Made by a program: the position numbers and the translations under genes | The notes under the pieces: generated by a model | Seen by the model: only the letters and a program-made list of their open reading frames with translations | Told to the model about the DNA's origin: nothing | Database searches by the model: none | DNA from: Methylococcus sp. UBA6136 | GTDB lineage: Bacteria; Pseudomonadota; Gammaproteobacteria; Methylococcales; Methylococcaceae | Assembly (NCBI GenBank): GCA_002423305.1 | Contig: DIVI01000056.1 | Coordinates: 1 to 41,342 of the forward strand | Direction: 5' to 3' | DNA: 41,342 nucleotides | In this document: piece by piece, positions 38,617 to 41,342 of the stretch | How positions within the stretch are numbered: position 1 is the stretch's first letter | Layout: the number at the start of each line of letters is the position of its first letter

Positions 38617-39951
38617 ATGAAAGAGATCCCCGCAGCCAAGGGGCATTGGCTGTTTGGCCATGCCATGGCGTTGTCGAAGGATCCCCTGCAAATGCCGGCG
38701 GATATCGCAAATCGCCATGGGGGTGCCGTGCAGTTCCGGGTTCTCCATCGCCCGTTCCTGGCGATCACAGATCCGGTGCTGGCGCGCCACATACTGCAAA
38801 AGAACCCGGACAACTATCCGCGCAGTTTCCATTACGAGTCCGGTTCAATCACCATCGGACATGGATTGCTGACAGTTGAAGACGAGCGCTGGCGGCGCAG
38901 TCGAAAAATGATGCAGCCCGTCTTCCGTATTGACCCGGTGCGTGAGGTGGCGGCGGTAACGGCCCGCTGCTGGAACGATGCGGAGCAGGATTGCCGAAAG
39001 CAGATGGCTGAAGGACGTGCCGTGGATATGGTCCAGGTCTGTCAGCGGCTCGCGCTGGATGTGATCCTGCGAGCCCTGTGCAGTCTGCAATTGGAGGCTG
39101 AGCAGTTGACTCACTTCGGGGCTTTGGTCAAGGCTTCGTTGTTGCGGTTGCGACTGCGAAATAATGCGATCGTGTCGCCGCCATTGTGGCTGCCCGCACC
39201 GAACAATCGGGTGATACACCAGGTTCGTCGTGAACTTGACGCATTTCTGGGTCCGGTCGTCGAAGGTTGTCGCGAACATCCTGAGGGTGATGACATGCTC
39301 TGTGCGCTGGCTCGCGCCAGGGATGAGCAGGGGGGTGCCTTCACCAGGCAGGAATTGCTGGATGAGACCAAAACCCTGTTTGCCGCCGGATTTGAAACGA
39401 CCGCGACGGCCATGGCGTGGGTGATGTGTGAACTGGCTGATCGCCCCGATCTATGCGACCGACTGGCTGCAGAAGCGGACGGTGCGTTTGGAGTGGCTGA
39501 AGTGAGTCGAAGCACCATTGATCAACTCCCCTTGGCTGGCCGCGTGGTGGAGGAGGCTCTGCGACTCTATCCGCCGGTCTACAACCTCGGTCGGCACTCA
39601 CGGCAGGACGATGAGGTGAATGGAGTACACATCCCGGGTGGAGTGGATATTCTCATCTCGGTCTGGGGCATGCATCGGGGAATCCATTGGGGAGAGACTG
39701 CAGGGCAGTTTGATCCGGATCGCTGGCTTCCGGACCGCCGACCTGCGCGAGATGCCTACATGCCATTCGCGGCGGGGCGGCATACGTGCATAGGCATCCA
39801 TTTTGCCTTGGTCGAAATGCAGATGATGGTGGCCTTGATCTGTCATCGGTTCCGTCTGCGCTGGGCAAGCGGGGCAGCCACGCCCAGTGTGCGGCCTCAG
39901 ATTACTGCGTCGACCGATGGTCCGGTGTGGCTGGAGTTGGCCTCGAGGTGA
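38617..39951 (+). CDS. Cytochrome P450
   Basis: A 444-residue P450 without a membrane anchor. Diagnostic regions are the C helix WRRSRKMMQPVF, the I helix LFAAGFETTATAMAW, the K helix ExxR in VVEEALRLYPPVYNLGRHS, the DPDRWLPDR region, and the heme loop PFAAGRHTCIGIHFAL with ligand Cys391. It would use an external ferredoxin/reductase pair, none of which is nearby. The proline- and aromatic-rich K-helix region resembles CYP4/CYP102-like fatty-acid or terpenoid hydroxylases, weakly. The ATG at 38617 is preceded by GGAG; the ATG at 38569 adds a poor extension. It lies 88 bases after serC. Confidence 0.95.
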   Translation: MKEIPAAKGHWLFGHAMALSKDPLQMPADIANRHGGAVQFRVLHRPFLAITDPVLARHILQKNPDNYPRSFHYESGSITIGHGLLTVEDERWRRSRKMMQPVFRIDPVREVAAVTARCWNDAEQDCRKQMAEGRAVDMVQVCQRLALDVILRALCSLQLEAEQLTHFGALVKASLLRLRLRNNAIVSPPLWLPAPNNRVIHQVRRELDAFLGPVVEGCREHPEGDDMLCALARARDEQGGAFTRQELLDETKTLFAAGFETTATAMAWVMCELADRPDLCDRLAAEADGAFGVAEVSRSTIDQLPLAGRVVEEALRLYPPVYNLGRHSRQDDEVNGVHIPGGVDILISVWGMHRGIHWGETAGQFDPDRWLPDRRPARDAYMPFAAGRHTCIGIHFALVEMQMMVALICHRFRLRWASGAATPSVRPQITASTDGPVWLELASR

Positions 39952-40054
39952 GTCAGTGATCGGCTGATGGCGAGGTTGCAGTGGCAATGTGCGCCTGCGA
40001 AAACCATAAGAGCAGTTTTTGTCAGGGGTCTTGAGAATAAGCGGAGGGCTTGTG

Positions 40055-40459
40055 ATGGCCAAGGTGCTAGCCAGTATAAAAATGCGGATTTTCCTGTTTC
40101 TTAGACACCTGGGGCAGACAACCTCGGCATGTCTGGTCGTGATGACTAAGGGCAATCTGCACACGTTGACACTGGATCATTGGAAGACAGCACTGTACAC
40201 GGGGGCTATTGCCGGATTCTTGGCGCTCTTGTTTGCTTTTGAGCGGTGGCTGCACCTTCAGCAAAACCGCTGGTTCTTTGCGATTGTCGCCTTTTTCGGT
40301 ACGTTTATTGGAGATTTTCTTGCCCATCCCTCCCACTTTGGTGGTCCTTGGGGTGAGCCATTAACTACAGCGGCAGGCGCAGCGGTTCTTTCATTGATGC
40401 TTTCGAGCACGGCGGTGGGCAACTATCTGGTGCGTGTGGCTGAACCGCCCAAGTCGTAA
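40055..40459 (+). CDS. Small inner-membrane protein, unknown function
   Basis: A 134-residue protein with about three hydrophobic helices: about 47-65 (ALYTGAIAGFLALLFAFE), 74-94 (WFFAIVAFFGTFIGDFLA) and 106-125 (AAGAAVLSLMLSSTAVGNYL). The N-terminal 45 residues are basic. The loop AHPSHFGGPWGEP contains two His. Not recognised. The ATG at 40055 is preceded by GGAGGG at good spacing; a GTG at 40019 has no such site. The following 182 bases (40460-40641) hold only a weak stem, GCCTT/AAGGC (40505-40529). Confidence 0.7.
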   Translation: MAKVLASIKMRIFLFLRHLGQTTSACLVVMTKGNLHTLTLDHWKTALYTGAIAGFLALLFAFERWLHLQQNRWFFAIVAFFGTFIGDFLAHPSHFGGPWGEPLTTAAGAAVLSLMLSSTAVGNYLVRVAEPPKS

Positions 40460-40641
40460 AGGGTGGGAGCTCGATTTATTCGGTAAAGTGTATTTAAAAC
40501 AGAGCCTTAGGGGTTTTTGGTTGAAGGCTGTGAGTTGGAGGTATCCACCAGGCAAAGGTTAAACTAGAATGCGTCGCCGCGGTCGCGTGGCTAATGTGGG
40601 TTAGTTTCTAATAACTAAATACATGATGAGGAGAGCGCCTT

Positions 40642-41067
40642 ATGTCTATTCGTGCAGTGATATGTTCTACGTTGATAGCCCTGGTCTGCTCGGGTGAAGT
40701 CTATGCGAGATCCTGTCGTACCTCAGATCTGGCAGGTGTATGGTATGGGACCAGTAGTATTGTGAATTCAGCAAACTCGGCTATGAATTATGCGCTTAGC
40801 TGTAGGTTGAAATTTGATAAGCGCGAGCTGGTTGAGGGCGAATGTACAGCGGTCAGCAGCAACCCTATGATAGATGGCCGAGTCAATAACATTGATTACT
40901 CCATTATCCGATTGGATAAAGATTGTAAGCTGCAGGCGGATGTGGTCTGGAGCGGTGGTGGCCAAGGATGGATTGGTGGGTATCTGGCGCTGCGTAATAA
41001 GGAGATTCTTGCTACAACGAAAAACACGACGGGTGGCGTAGGAGTCATGAACTTTGTAAAGGAATAG
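40642..41067 (+). CDS. Small secreted protein, unknown function
   Basis: A 141-residue exported protein. The leader MSIRAVICSTLIALVCSGEVYA is followed by RSCRTSDLAGVWYGTSS, then beta-rich sequence with Cys pairs (LSCRLKF, EGECTAV, KDCKLQAD). The motif LAGVWYG...CRLKFDKREL...GECTAV is of the lipocalin-like/secreted barrel type, but I cannot assign a family. GAGGAG precedes the start. Base composition is noticeably more A+T-rich than the genes upstream of 40000. Confidence 0.7.
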   Translation: MSIRAVICSTLIALVCSGEVYARSCRTSDLAGVWYGTSSIVNSANSAMNYALSCRLKFDKRELVEGECTAVSSNPMIDGRVNNIDYSIIRLDKDCKLQADVVWSGGGQGWIGGYLALRNKEILATTKNTTGGVGVMNFVKE

Positions 41068-41129
41068 ACCTTTGATATCTGCTGAACGTATTGGTGTTGT
41101 ATTTTTTAATAAAGAATTGAGGCGATGAT

Positions 41130-41342
41130 ATGACCACTAGATTAAAATTTGGATTCATTCTTGTTTTGGCTGCTGCATTTTTATCAGAAACAGCTTCTGC
41201 GGCACGTTTTGGCAATAAGTCATTAAAGGGTTCTTATGCTGCGAGTATTGAGGGCATATATACCTTTGTTGACAAGAAGCCGGTGGGTCTGCCCGCATGG
41301 TTCACGGGGGTTGTGGAGCAATCCTCTCAACTTAAGGATCTG
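41130..41342 (+). CDS. Secreted repeat-domain protein, 3' end beyond the window (partial)
   Basis: Seventy-one codons are visible and the frame is open to the window edge. A signal peptide (MTTRLKFGFILVLAAAFLSE then TASAAR) is followed by SLKGSYAASIEGIYTF and GLPAWFTGVVEQ. This resembles the repeat unit of the secreted protein at 28345-29130 (FAGRYVGLENGY; LHGLILSAQMGFSF). GAGG precedes the ATG. The DNA is A+T-rich, as for the preceding gene, and the two probably form a small transcription unit (63 bases apart). Confidence 0.7.
   Translation, partial: MTTRLKFGFILVLAAAFLSETASAARFGNKSLKGSYAASIEGIYTFVDKKPVGLPAWFTGVVEQSSQLKDL

Overview
The window is chromosomal DNA from a G+C-rich Gram-negative bacterium, most likely a gammaproteobacterium. 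Support comes from a TonB-dependent receptor, several lipoproteins with lipoboxes, a perfect FNR/Anr-type site and Wsp-like chemosensory proteins of the kind known in Pseudomonas. I cannot name the genus. I see no rRNA, tRNA, CRISPR array or complete insertion sequence.

Layout. (1) 1-3509, minus strand: carbonic anhydrase, then a tightly coupled trio of STAS anti-anti-sigma factor, membrane-anchored UrtA/AmiC-like binding protein, and a Cache-HAMP sensor cut by the window edge. (2) 3621-4001: a DUF4156-type lipoprotein. (3) 4270-6643: a decayed restriction/defence cassette. An MmeI-like methylase and a GIY-YIG protein both appear to have lost their middles while keeping both ends in frame; they flank an intact YhcG/DUF1016 nuclease-like gene. 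(4) 6660-6961: dispersed short repeats and a 145-bp MITE-like element. (5) 6980-14517, plus strand: RsbW-like kinase, CheW, CheR-TPR, CheW, CheA-REC, CheB and a WspR-like receiver fused to a SpoIIE/PP2C phosphatase. This is the Wsp gene order, with the diguanylate cyclase output replaced by a partner-switching output. (6) 14740-15075: a small membrane protein behind an FNR-type promoter. (7) 24821-15210, minus strand: a compact operon with TonB receptor, Asp-box propeller, CopC, two unknown envelope proteins, a LolD/MacB-type ABC pair and a ZnuA-fold binding protein. It probably handles a transition metal (copper or zinc). Two small exported proteins precede it, and a terminator-like leader precedes the first of these. 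(8) 25286-29130: orphan BrnA-like regulator, DUF3147 membrane protein, lipoprotein, transaldolase-like aldolase, cation/proton exchanger and a duplicated-domain secreted protein. (9) 29131-29814: two pseudogene remnants. (10) 29815-36091: Kup potassium transporter, DUF2076 protein, GNAT acetyltransferase, allene-oxide-cyclase-like secreted protein, beta-propeller lactonase-like protein and a multipass membrane protein. (11) 36205-39951: GNAT-like protein, SerC-type aminotransferase and cytochrome P450. (12) 40055-41342: small membrane and secreted proteins in more A+T-rich DNA, the last one cut by the window end.

How the parts may work together. The Wsp-like operon contains a histidine kinase, an adaptation pair, a PP2C phosphatase and an anti-sigma-type kinase, but neither a chemoreceptor nor a STAS protein. 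Both kinds of missing part, or at least candidates for them, lie about 4 kb away in the STAS/binding-protein/Cache-HAMP operon. The simplest model is one circuit split over two operons. The metal operon places outer-membrane uptake, periplasmic binding and a mechanotransmission-type ABC transporter on one transcript.
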